A stretch of DNA of 64,000 bases from Rhodopseudomonas sp. (GTDB lineage Bacteria > Pseudomonadota > Alphaproteobacteria > Rhizobiales > Xanthobacteraceae). The DNA is taken from positions 1-64,000 of the forward strand of contig WGNB01000038.1 in assembly GCA_016124795.1 (NCBI GenBank). Direction: 5' to 3'. Every line of letters begins with the position of its first letter. The stretch's first letter is position 1. The position numbers were made by a program, and so were the translations under genes. This document shows, one piece after another, positions 24,005 through 31,190 of the stretch. The notes beneath the pieces were generated by a model that was not told where the DNA came from, did not search any database, and saw only the letters and a list, made by a program, of their open reading frames with translations.

Positions 24005-24493
24005 ATGGCGTGCGTAGGCGCGCATGCGCGCCGAACAAAACTGGCGCGCGGTCATGGCCGGTGCGGGCGGCGATTCTGCGACCAACAAGTCGCAGCGCTC
24101 CAGCGAACGGGCGAGACGATTCTTGCTGTGGCCGAGATGGGAACCTGGATTGTAACCTATTCGGCTCACATCGATGCATATAATGATCCGCCCAAATCAC
24201 TGGAGGAATTGCAGCGGGCGGCTTCGACGCCGGCGGCGGGGTATGATATTCATCACATTGTTGAGCAAACGTCGGCCGAGCGGGACGGGTTTCCTCGCGA
24301 CGTGATCGATAGTCCCGACAATCTTGTGCGCGTGCCGAGACTGAAGCACCAGGAGATCAATGGGTGGTACCAAAGACCGAACCCGAATTTTGGCGGGCAA
24401 ACGCCACGCGAATATTTAAGCGGCCGTAATTGGGAAGTTCGTCGCGCCGTTGGTTTGGAGGCGCTGAAAATCCATGGAGTTCGGCGGCAATGA
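24005..24493 (+). CDS. Headless second copy of the HNH-like nuclease
   Basis: A 162-residue frame whose residues from about 32 on repeat the nuclease domain of the first copy (GYDIHHIVEQ, DNLVRVP, KHQEINGWYQ all conserved). The first 31 residues come from out-of-frame protease-gene DNA, so the head, DQPR motif and linker are missing. An internal ATG at about 24137 (MGTWIVTYSAHI) might be the real start. This is the layout of displaced toxin tips kept as spare cassettes in polymorphic toxin loci. It overlaps its DUF2019 partner by ATGA. Expression as an active protein is uncertain. Confidence 0.6.
   Translation: MACVGAHARRTKLARGHGRCGRRFCDQQVAALQRTGETILAVAEMGTWIVTYSAHIDAYNDPPKSLEELQRAASTPAAGYDIHHIVEQTSAERDGFPRDVIDSPDNLVRVPRLKHQEINGWYQRPNPNFGGQTPREYLSGRNWEVRRAVGLEALKIHGVRRQ
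24017..24075 (+). repeat. Duplicated fragment of the protease gene 3' end
   Basis: This stretch repeats 22724-22782 within g4 (CGCGCATGCGCGCCGAACA...GCGCGGTCATGGC), with few mismatches. It marks the join of a tandem duplication of about 1.29 kb; the second copy then lost about 374 bases that encode the toxin head. GCGCGCATG also recurs at about 24957, the far end of the second unit. Confidence 0.75.
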
Positions 24494-24861
24494 AGAGCGC
24501 AGAGTTGAAAGATTTGAGCGTCGCCCAACTGGTCGACAAATTTACTGCCATTACACTCGCCCAGTTCAAGGCCGAGCTCTATGACGAATTTTCAAAGTAT
24601 AATCGTCTATATGGTGAAATGGTGGCTGTCGAACGAGAACTGAAAGGCCGTCCAGGCGATCAGCGCATTGCGCTCGTGCCGCTTTTTCAGCATCCGAACC
24701 CGCAAGTTCGCTTGATGGCAGCGCAGTTCACTTTAGTTGTCGCGCCGGCCGAGTCGCGCCAAACGCTTCAAGAAATCTGGGACCGCAAGGAGTTTCCTCA
24801 GGCTGCCGATGCATTGGGCACCTTGCGGGCCTTGGAACGCGGTGACCGCAAGCCGACCTGA
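24490..24861 (+). CDS. DUF2019 protein, probable immunity protein 2
   Basis: A 123-residue paralogue of the protein at 23571: LVDKFTAITLAQFKAELYDEFSKYNRL, then VPLFQHPNPQVRLMAAQFTLVVAP and ALERGDRKPT. The two genes are collinear without gaps (offset 919 bases). The first roughly 70 residues differ at about half the positions, while the last 50 are nearly identical. It is coupled to the headless nuclease by ATGA. Its likely role is neutralising the second nuclease variant. Confidence 0.72.
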   Translation: MKSAELKDLSVAQLVDKFTAITLAQFKAELYDEFSKYNRLYGEMVAVERELKGRPGDQRIALVPLFQHPNPQVRLMAAQFTLVVAPAESRQTLQEIWDRKEFPQAADALGTLRALERGDRKPT

Positions 24862-24996
24862 CGGCTGCCATTCGAGCATAACCGCCGATCCATTTCGCTT
24901 CGCGCTGGTCGCAAGCCCGCGCGACGGCGCGCTTTCGCGTGTGCTTTTGGGTGCGCGCGCATGACACATTCACATCCATCCAACAGGAGAACATGA

Positions 24997-26253
24997 ATGG
25001 ATATCGAGACCCACAATAGCCTTGAAACCAAGTCGGGCATTCCGCTCGACGCCATGGTGACGCATGCCGAAATGATGCGCGCCTTCGAAGCCTTCAAGGA
25101 GACCAATGACGAACGGCTGGCGCTCGCCGAGAAGAAGACCGCCGACGTCGTGCTCGACGACAAGCTCGCCCGTATCGACGCCGCGATGGATGCCCAGGCC
25201 AAGCGCCTCGACGAGATCGCGCTGAAGTCGGCGCGGCCGGCCTTCGGCGGCGAGCGCGCCGCGCAACGCTCGGCCGCCGGCCTCGAACACAAGCAGGCTT
25301 TTGAAGCCTATGTGCGTGCCGGTGAAAGCAGCGGCCTGCGCGCGCTTGAACTCAAGGCGCTGTCGGTCGGCTCCAACGCCGACGGCGGCTATCTGGTGCC
25401 GCCCGAGGTCGAGACCCAGATCGGCGCGCGGCTGACCGCCATTTCGCCGATCCGCTCAATCGCCGGCGTGCGCACGATCTCCGGCAACGTCTACAAGAAG
25501 CCGTTCATGACAGCGGGGCCGGCGGTCGGCTGGGTCGGCGAGACCGACGCGCGCACGCAGACGACTTCGCCGACGCTCGACGAATTGTCGTTCCCGGCGA
25601 TGGAGCTTTACGCCATGCCGGCGGCGACATCGACCTTGCTCGAGGACTCGGCGGTCAACATCGACGAATGGCTGGCGCAGGAAGTCGAGCAGGTCTTCGC
25701 CGCCCAGGAAGGCACGGCTTTCGTGACCGGCGACGGCTCGAACAAGCCGAAGGGCTTCCTCAGCTACACCACGGTGGCCAATGCGTCGTGGAGCTGGGGC
25801 AATGTCGGCTACATCGCCTCCGGCTCGGCCGGCGCCTTTCCCGCGAGCAATCCTTCCGACGTGCTGGTCGACCTGATCTATGCGGTCAAGGCCGGCTATC
25901 GGCAGAACGCGGTCTTCGTGATGAACCGCAAGACGCAAAGCGCGATCCGCAAGTTCAAGGATACGACCGGCAATTATCTCTGGCAGCCGCCGGCGATTGC
26001 CGGTGGCCGCGCTTCGCTGATGACCTTCGCCGTCGTCGAGGCCGAGGATATGCCGGACATCGCCGCCAATTCGCTGTCGATCGCCTTCGGCGATTTCAAC
26101 CGCGGTTATCTGATCGTCGATCGCGCCGGCGTCACGGTGCTGCGCGATCCCTACACCGCCAAGCCCTATGTCTTGTTCTATACGACCAAGCGGGTCGGCG
26201 GCGGCGTGCAGGACTTCGAGGCGTTCAAGCTGATGAAGTTTGCGGCGAGCTGA
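24997..26253 (+). CDS. GTA major capsid protein (g5, HK97 fold)
   Basis: A 418-residue HK97-type capsid precursor. The N-terminal about 105 residues are a charged coiled-coil delta domain (MRAFEAFKETNDERLALAEKK), removed by the g4 protease. The capsid body follows, with GGYLVPPEVETQIGARL, SPIRSIAGVRTISG, PAVGWVGE, LLEDSAVNIDEWLAQEVEQVFAAQEG, FVTGDGSNKPKG and the C-terminal end VLFYTTKRVGGGVQDFEAFKLMKF. It forms the GTA head. It starts 135 bases after the second immunity gene. Confidence 0.95.
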   Translation: MDIETHNSLETKSGIPLDAMVTHAEMMRAFEAFKETNDERLALAEKKTADVVLDDKLARIDAAMDAQAKRLDEIALKSARPAFGGERAAQRSAAGLEHKQAFEAYVRAGESSGLRALELKALSVGSNADGGYLVPPEVETQIGARLTAISPIRSIAGVRTISGNVYKKPFMTAGPAVGWVGETDARTQTTSPTLDELSFPAMELYAMPAATSTLLEDSAVNIDEWLAQEVEQVFAAQEGTAFVTGDGSNKPKGFLSYTTVANASWSWGNVGYIASGSAGAFPASNPSDVLVDLIYAVKAGYRQNAVFVMNRKTQSAIRKFKDTTGNYLWQPPAIAGGRASLMTFAVVEAEDMPDIAANSLSIAFGDFNRGYLIVDRAGVTVLRDPYTAKPYVLFYTTKRVGGGVQDFEAFKLMKFAAS

Positions 26254-26265
26254 CGGTCGCTGTTG

Positions 26266-26293
26266 CCCTCTCCCCGTTCATGCGGGGGGAGGG
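26266..26293. repeat. Short GC-rich palindromic repeat after the capsid gene
   Basis: CCCTCTCCCCG and CGGGGGGAGGG pair with one mismatch around a six-base loop (26266-26293). The type CTCTCCCCG...CGGGGAGAGG is a common small repeat of rhizobial genomes. A similar half (CTCCTCGCGGGGAGAGGG) precedes the protease start near 22169. It might also act as a weak terminator, but no T tail follows. Confidence 0.5.
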
Positions 26294-26335
26294 AGACGGC
26301 CCAATCGCAACGATCGCAACCGACAATCACATCCC

Positions 26336-26785
26336 ATGACCATCATTCATTCTGCCGCGCTCGCGCGCGATCTCTTGCATGGCATGCGCCCTGACGCGCA
26401 TCGCTATCTGCGGCCCAATTGGCGCCGCCACGTCAAGTCCGGCTCCGACCTGTGGTAACTCCACGAAGGCGTTGAGCGAAAATACAGCCCCGACCAGCCG
26501 CGTGTGCCGGCAGGTTCAAGCGAAGGTGGGCAGTGGACGGGTGCCGGAGGAGAAGCAGAGGCTCATGGGAGTAGCCCTTCGGGGCTTGTCGCCACAAGGC
26601 TCGCTCAATACGATATTGGCGCATTGGTCGGTCAGGCCATCATTCGTAATGGAATCGGCCGCAGGTGCTTCTATCGATTTAGTTTCGGCGTCGTCATGGT
26701 GCCTGGCGCAACTAAGTTGGGCTGCTCATCGACTTTGTCCTCGGCAGGCGCTGTGCATGGTGCGCTCGTCGGCAACGACAATTGA
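26336..26785 (+). pseudogene. Decayed toxin-like gene after the capsid, in-frame stop at 26456
   Basis: One frame from the ATG at 26336 reads MRPDAHRYLRPNWRRHVKSGSDLW, meets TAA at 26456-26458, then continues in the same frame as LHEGVERKYSPDQPRVPAGSSEGGQWTG, a head motif of the same DQPR..P.G....W kind as the toxin at 22855. The final 70 residues (VATRLAQYDIGALVGQ ... GNDN) contain no nuclease motif. A single nonsense change has split the gene; a GTG at 26504 could restart the second part. An immunity-like gene follows 15 bases later, so this is a third, broken, toxin-immunity module. Confidence 0.65.
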
Positions 26786-26800
26786 TTGAGGGGCTGGGTT

Positions 26801-27142
26801 ATGGCTGAAAACGACCTATTGCCTATAAATTTTACCATCTCCGATCGTGCCATGAGTAAGATCGACGCGATGCGAAAAGAATTTGACGCGCATTTTTCGT
26901 CAGACCCCGCGGTTGCTCTCGTAGTCGGGTGGGGACACTTCTACCTCAACTCGGGCGAGAGAAGCGAGAATGTCGTTATTGGCTTTTATCCGCAATCGCA
27001 ATTTGATGAAATTGCACATGGGATCCAGGAAATGTTCGGTATGAAAATCGTGTTTTTTACGATTCCCGATTATCGCGAGCGTTTTGAAGGCAAGGTGATC
27101 GACCACACGCGCGACCGCGGCTTCTTTCTGCGCGCGCCGTGA
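26801..27142 (+). CDS. Possible immunity protein of the decayed module
   Basis: A 113-residue soluble protein (MAENDLLPINFTISDRAMSKID, VALVVGWGHFYLNSGERSENVVIGFYP, IVFFTIPDYRERFEGKVIDH). No family is recognised. It is AT-richer than the GTA genes, immediately follows the DQPR-motif pseudogene, and has the size and alpha/beta character of immunity proteins. That role is inferred from position only. Confidence 0.5.
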   Translation: MAENDLLPINFTISDRAMSKIDAMRKEFDAHFSSDPAVALVVGWGHFYLNSGERSENVVIGFYPQSQFDEIAHGIQEMFGMKIVFFTIPDYRERFEGKVIDHTRDRGFFLRAP

Positions 27143-27212
27143 AAGCGGGTCCGGCGATATCGCCGATATGTCGGATTCTACGCCGGTGGGCTGCCACGCT
27201 CTGGCCGAAACG

Positions 27213-27428
27213 TCAGGCCAGAATGTCGACCAGCTGCTTGGCCATGTCGGAATCGGCCTTGATCATCTTCAGGCCGAGTTCGACGCCGGTCTGGGCGGTC
27301 GTGGCGTTGACGACGTCGTCGACCAGATTGCTGCCGGAATTCGGGTTGGCGATGTTGTTGGCGGACGCCTGGAATTGCGCGGTCGCCGCCTGGATGCCCG
27401 AAAAGGCAATGGAACTGATGCTGCTCAT
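27213..27428 (-). CDS. Mini flagellar rod-like protein on the opposite strand
   Basis: A 71-residue protein that condenses the two ends of flagellar rod/hook proteins: an N-terminal ISSIAFSGIQAATAQFQASANNIAN (compare the A...NNIAN motif of FlgB, FlgC and FlgG) and a C-terminal helix VELGLKMIKADSDMAKQLVDIL like their C-terminal coiled coil. The whole central domain is missing. Such proteins occur as stand-alone genes in Hyphomicrobiales. It is transcribed against the GTA, in the gap between capsid and connector. The ATG at 27428 excludes an unconserved 31-residue leader. Confidence 0.65.
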   Translation of the reverse strand: MSSISSIAFSGIQAATAQFQASANNIANPNSGSNLVDDVVNATTAQTGVELGLKMIKADSDMAKQLVDILA

Positions 27429-27605
27429 GAGGCCGGACCCTAAGCCTGCGTCGTTAACGGGTGGTTCGGCGACATGGTCAACAAAACCTGAATCGGCCGG
27501 GCGGAAACGGCCTTCGGCCATGATCTAGCGCAATGCGGCGCTGGCCCGATCCGGCGACATGGAAAGATCGATATGTTGTAAGATCGATGTTTTGACGGGC
27601 GCGCC

Positions 27606-27917
27606 ATGACCAAACCGATTGCCGACAAGGCCGAAGTGACCATCGAATATCCCGACAAGGTCTATATGGGCAGCTTCGAGCAGTCGTCGCGCTTTGAGGC
27701 GCATCTCGACGGCAGCGGTATCGCGCTGACGCTGGAGCGTCCGGGCGCCGAGGATGTCCGCAAGTCGGTGCACCTGCATCTGCATTTCGGGCTGTTCGCC
27801 GACATCCTGCGCGATCTGGCGGCGACGGTGGCGAGCGTGCCCACGGACGATGTTCTGCACCGCGAGCAGCTCATCGAAGCGGTCGCGGCCCTGCACAAGG
27901 CCTTGCAGGCGGACTAG
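27606..27917 (+). CDS. Conserved hypothetical protein
   Basis: A 103-residue protein (AEVTIEYPDKVYMGSFEQSSRFEAHLDGSGIALTLERPG, KSVHLHLHFGLFADILRDLAATVAS). It is probably alpha/beta with a His-rich HLHLHF strand. I recognise it only as a recurrent Hyphomicrobiales hypothetical. It lies in the capsid-connector gap of the GTA in the GTA direction; start ATG 27606. No function can be assigned. Confidence 0.55.
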   Translation: MTKPIADKAEVTIEYPDKVYMGSFEQSSRFEAHLDGSGIALTLERPGAEDVRKSVHLHLHFGLFADILRDLAATVASVPTDDVLHREQLIEAVAALHKALQAD

Positions 27918-27937
27918 ACGCCGAAGCGTCTATCTTG

Positions 27938-28684
27938 TCAGCGGTCGATCGGTGAGCCGAATTTTTTCGCGGTCTCGATCAGCCAGCCGCGATAATTGAG
28001 CAGCGGGGTGACGCCGGTCAGCCCGCCGCAACCTTCATTATCCTGCGCCGCCGTGGTCCAGCTGATGACGCCGATGACCATCGGGCCGATGCCGTCATAG
28101 ACCGGGCCGCCGCTGTCGCCGGTGCAGGCGCCGAGGCCGTGGCGTTTGTCGTTGGTCCTGGCGTCGACCAGGCGGATTTGCAGGCTGCCCGGCTTGCCGG
28201 TGACGGCGAGTTCCGCCATGCGCGGCTCGCCGAGGCCAAGCGGCGTGCCGGCCTTGGTGACGCCGAAGCCGGCGATGGTCATCACCTCGCCGACGGCGGC
28301 GCGGCGCGCGGCGGCGAGCCCCGCCGGCACCACCAGCGCCGGCAGCGGCGCGGCCAGCTTGAGCAGCGCGACATCGGCGGTGGCGCGGCTGGCGGCATAG
28401 CTCGCCATGCTGAAACGCGGGTGACGGGCGACCGATCGGACCCGCACCGTTTCGCCGTTCTGGAACAGGCGGACCTTGTAAGCAATCGGCAGCGTCACGC
28501 AGTGCGCGGCGGTCAGCACCAGGTCCGGCGCCATCGCGGTGCCGCTGCACAGGTCGCCGCGCTCGTCGATCAGCATGACGATCGGCCGCGCCGCCCAGCC
28601 GGTCGCCGGCGGCGCATTGCCGGTGATCGCGAAGGCGGGCGCTACGGACAGCAGCAAACTGAGGGCGGCAAGGGTCAGGCGCAT
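27938..28684 (-). CDS. Secreted trypsin-like serine protease inside the GTA
   Basis: A 248-residue exported S1-family protease: signal peptide about 1-19 (LLSVAPAFA), catalytic H in LTAAHC (about 60), D in ATADVALLKL (about 103) and S in CTGDSGGPV (about 194); a C-terminal cysteine pair near EGCGG. It is transcribed opposite to the GTA and is divergent from the connector gene at 28790. It is much smaller than the protease at 13895 and lacks repeats. Why it sits between capsid and head-tail connector is unclear; it may be cargo. Confidence 0.88.
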   Translation of the reverse strand: MRLTLAALSLLLSVAPAFAITGNAPPATGWAARPIVMLIDERGDLCSGTAMAPDLVLTAAHCVTLPIAYKVRLFQNGETVRVRSVARHPRFSMASYAASRATADVALLKLAAPLPALVVPAGLAAARRAAVGEVMTIAGFGVTKAGTPLGLGEPRMAELAVTGKPGSLQIRLVDARTNDKRHGLGACTGDSGGPVYDGIGPMVIGVISWTTAAQDNEGCGGLTGVTPLLNYRGWLIETAKKFGSPIDR

Positions 28685-28789
28685 CGCGCTGTTGAGCCTT
28701 GGCGCCGGGGATTTGTCAACGGCCTGTTGCGGCGTCGGCCCGGCGCTCGCCTTGGCACGGACGACGTCGTCACCACCAGAGGTTATATC

Positions 28790-29356
28790 ATGCCATCACG
28801 TCTTCTCACCGCGCCGGCGGTCGAGCCGCTGACGCTCGCCGAGGCCAAGGCCTTCCTGCGTGTCGAGGCCGGCGACGATGACGATCTGATCGACGCCCTG
28901 ATCGCCAGCGCGCGCCTTCACATCGAGGCGCAGACGCGGCGTGCCCTGATTACGCAGAGCTGGCGTATCACCGCCGATGCCTGGCCGGCCGACGGTCGGC
29001 TGGCGGTGCGGCCCGCGCCCCTGCAGGCGTTGAGCGCGGCGCGGGTCTACGACTTCGACGGCGTGGCGCAGACCGTCGACCCGCAAGCTTTCGTCCCCGA
29101 CATCGCGGCTTCGCAATTCGCCTTCGCGCCCTGGGCCTTGCCGCAGCCGGGCCAGATCGCCGCCGGCATCGAACTCGATGTCATCGTCGGTTACGGCAAC
29201 GCCGCCGCCGACGTACCGGAACCGTTGCGGCAGGCGATCCGGCTCTTGATCGCGCATTGGTATGAGAACCGCGGACTGGCGACGGTCGGCGCCGTGACGG
29301 TGCTGCCGACGACGGTGGCCGCGCTGATCGCGCCTTACCGCATGGTGTCGTTGTGA
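28790..29356 (+). CDS. GTA head-tail connector (g6, gp6-like)
   Basis: A 188-residue protein with the gp6/DUF3199-like connector start VEPLTLAEAKAFLRVEAGDDDDLIDALIASARLHIEAQTRR and the end IRLLIAHWYENRG. It forms the adaptor ring below the portal. The ATG at 28790 was selected because the upstream frame is the antisense of the protease gene. It overlaps the next gene by GTGA and begins the uninterrupted tail module. Confidence 0.9.
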   Translation: MPSRLLTAPAVEPLTLAEAKAFLRVEAGDDDDLIDALIASARLHIEAQTRRALITQSWRITADAWPADGRLAVRPAPLQALSAARVYDFDGVAQTVDPQAFVPDIAASQFAFAPWALPQPGQIAAGIELDVIVGYGNAAADVPEPLRQAIRLLIAHWYENRGLATVGAVTVLPTTVAALIAPYRMVSL

Positions 29357-29685
29357 TCGCCGCCGGCATCAACATCGGCGATCTCAATCGGCGGCTGGTG
29401 TTGCAGGCGCCGGTCGACAGCGACGACGGCGAAGGCGGCTACACCCGGACTTATGACGTGGTGGCGACGCTGTGGGGGCAGGTGACGCCGCTGTCGGCGC
29501 GGCCTGACGACAGTGCCGGCGGTCTTGGCGCGGTCTTGCGCTTTCGCATCGTGCTGCGCGCCCGCGACGACATCGGGACGCGGCATCGGCTGCTCGACGG
29601 CGCGCATATCTATCGCGTGGTTGCGGTGCGCCCGAGCGCCGATCGCCGTTTTACCGAAATCGATGCCGAAGAACGGCAGGATTGA
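29353..29685 (+). CDS. GTA head closure/stopper protein (g7)
   Basis: A 110-residue beta-barrel protein of the SPP1 gp16/HK97 gp10 type: GDLNRRLVLQAPV, GGYTRTYDVVATLWGQVTPL, FRIVLRARDDIGTRHRLLDG, YRVVAVRP. It closes the head after packaging and joins the tail. The GTG start overlaps the g6 stop (GTGA). Confidence 0.88.
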   Translation: MIAAGINIGDLNRRLVLQAPVDSDDGEGGYTRTYDVVATLWGQVTPLSARPDDSAGGLGAVLRFRIVLRARDDIGTRHRLLDGAHIYRVVAVRPSADRRFTEIDAEERQD

Positions 29686-29718
29686 TGAGCCGGTCTTTGT
29701 GGCCTGCGACTGACTGAG

Positions 29719-29825
29719 GTCATTCCGGGGCGCACTGAAAGCGCGAACCCGGAATCCGGAAACGTCCACCCATTCAATGAAGCTGGATTCCGGGTTCGCG
29801 CACGGCGCGCGCGCCCCGGAATGAC
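29719..29825. repeat. Rhizobial palindromic element (GTCATTCCGGGGCGC family)
   Basis: Outer arms GTCATTCCGGGGCGC (29719-29733) and GCGCCCCGGAATGAC (29811-29825) are perfect 15-base inverted repeats. Inner arms GCGCGAACCCGGAATCC (29741-29757) and GGATTCCGGGTTCGCGC (29785-29801) are perfect over 17 bases. The element fills almost the whole gap between g7 and g8 and belongs to a family dispersed in Bradyrhizobium-like genomes. Confidence 0.85.
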
Positions 29826-29837
29826 CGGAGATGAAGC

Positions 29838-30248
29838 ATGACCCTTGCCGCCTCGGTCGCGCTGCGCGCGGCCATTCACGATGCGCTGGTCGCCGATGCC
29901 GGGCTGGTTGCCGTGCTCGGCGGCCCGAAGATCTATGACGAGCCGCCGCGTTCGGCGGCGTTTCCTTATGTCACGCTCGGCGAAGCGCGTGTGTCGGATT
30001 TTTCGGCCGGCGGCGAGCCGGGCGCCGAGCATCAGATGACCTTGCACGCCTGGTCGCGGCAAGGCGGTCACAAGGAAGCGCATGCGATTGCCGGCGCGCT
30101 GTTGCAGGCGCTCGACGACGCGCCGCTGACGCTCGCCGATCACGCGCTGATCAATCTTCGCTTCGCGGTCGCCGATGTGCGGCGTGAAGCCGACGGCCGG
30201 ACCTATCACGCGCTGGTGCGCTTTCGCGCCGTCACCGAGCCGGTTTAA
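29838..30248 (+). CDS. GTA tail terminator-like protein (g8, DUF3168)
   Basis: A 136-residue DUF3168 protein: LAASVALRAAIHDALVADAGLVAVLGG, the PYVTLGEARVSDF motif, then HQMTLHAWSRQGGHKEAHAIAGAL. It corresponds to the tail-completion/terminator protein of siphophage-like tails. It starts 13 bases after the palindromic repeat and leads into the tail-tube gene 14 bases downstream. Confidence 0.9.
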   Translation: MTLAASVALRAAIHDALVADAGLVAVLGGPKIYDEPPRSAAFPYVTLGEARVSDFSAGGEPGAEHQMTLHAWSRQGGHKEAHAIAGALLQALDDAPLTLADHALINLRFAVADVRREADGRTYHALVRFRAVTEPV

Positions 30249-30262
30249 CAAAGGAACGCACG

Positions 30263-30670
30263 ATGACCGCCCAAAAAGGCAAGGACCTGCTGATCAAGAT
30301 CGCCGACGGCGCCGGCTTTACCACGGTTGCCGGTTTGCGCACGCGCCGGCTGGCGTTCAACGCCGAGACCGTCGACACCACGCATGCCGAGAGCGTCAAC
30401 CGCTGGCGCGAGCTGCTCGACGGCGCCGGCGTCAAGCGTGCGTCGGTGACCGGCCGCGGGCTGTTCAAGGACGCCGCCACCGACGCGCTGATGCGCCAGA
30501 CCTTCTTCGACGGCGCGATCGTCAATTATCAGATCGTCATTCCCGACTTCGGCACGGTGCAGGGCTTGTATCAGATCACCAGCCTGGAATTCGCCGGCGA
30601 ACACAATGGCGAGGTCACTTATGACATCGCGCTTGAGTCGGCCGGCGAACAAACCTTCACGGCGGCTTAG
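30263..30670 (+). CDS. GTA major tail tube protein (g9, TP901-1 family)
   Basis: A 135-residue tail tube protein with the family start GKDLLIKIADGAGFTTVAGLRTRRLAFNAETVDTT, SVNRWRELLDGAG, and the end YDIALESAGEQTFTA. It polymerises into the tail tube. It has good RBS spacing (AAAGGAACGC before the ATG). Confidence 0.92.
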   Translation: MTAQKGKDLLIKIADGAGFTTVAGLRTRRLAFNAETVDTTHAESVNRWRELLDGAGVKRASVTGRGLFKDAATDALMRQTFFDGAIVNYQIVIPDFGTVQGLYQITSLEFAGEHNGEVTYDIALESAGEQTFTAA

Positions 30671-30681
30671 GGAAGCGGGCC

Positions 30682-30999
30682 ATGGCCAATAAATATCGCG
30701 GCGAGATTGACGCCGAGATCGGCGGCGTCAAACGGACTCTCGTGCTGACGCTTGGCGCGCTGGCCGAACTCGAAGCGGCTTTCGCCGCCGAGGATCTGGT
30801 GGCGCTGGCCGAGCGCTTCGGCACCGGACGGCTGACGGCGCGCGATCTCATTCGCATGATCGGCGCGGGTCTGCGCGGTGCCGGTGAAGCGGTGACCGAC
30901 GATGAAGTGGCGCGAATGCCGGTCGAGGGTGGCGCGCAAGGCTATGTGCGGATCGCGGCCGACTTGATCGCGGCGACCTTTGGCGAGCCCGCCGCATGA
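30682..30999 (+). CDS. GTA gp10-like tail assembly protein
   Basis: A 105-residue protein of the GTA gp10 family (tail assembly chaperone-like): RGEIDAEIGGVKRTLVLTLGALAELEAAFAAEDLVALAERF, then LTARDLIRMIGAGLRGAG. It overlaps the next small gene by ATGA. The family is restricted mostly to alphaproteobacterial GTAs and related phages, supporting the GTA assignment. Confidence 0.9.
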   Translation: MANKYRGEIDAEIGGVKRTLVLTLGALAELEAAFAAEDLVALAERFGTGRLTARDLIRMIGAGLRGAGEAVTDDEVARMPVEGGAQGYVRIAADLIAATFGEPAA

Positions 31000-31190
31000 C
31001 GCCGTTTCCCTGGCGGCAGGCGATCGGCTTCGGCCTCGGCGTTTTGAAGCTGTCGCCCGAGCAATTCTGGCGGATGACGCCGCGCGAACTCGGCTTCGCG
31101 ATCGAGGCCGTCACCGGGCGTGGCGCGCCGCTCGATCGCGCTGGCTTGGCGGCATTAATGAAGAGGTTTCCCGATGAGCATCATGCCTGA
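30996..31190 (+). CDS. Phage tail assembly chaperone (GTA g10.1, TAC type)
   Basis: A 64-residue protein: FPWRQAIGFGLGVLKLSPEQFWRMTPRELGFAIEAV, typical of the rcc01693-like tail assembly chaperone that binds the tape measure. ATGA overlap with g10 and a 17-base overlap with g11 show tight packing and translational coupling. Confidence 0.88.
   Translation: MTPFPWRQAIGFGLGVLKLSPEQFWRMTPRELGFAIEAVTGRGAPLDRAGLAALMKRFPDEHHA

Noticed and set aside
26379-26789. 136-residue plus-strand frame across the decayed toxin
   Set aside because: Composition is frame-shifted nonsense (many Cys/Ser/Pro); the other frame contains the DQPR motif on both sides of one stop codon.
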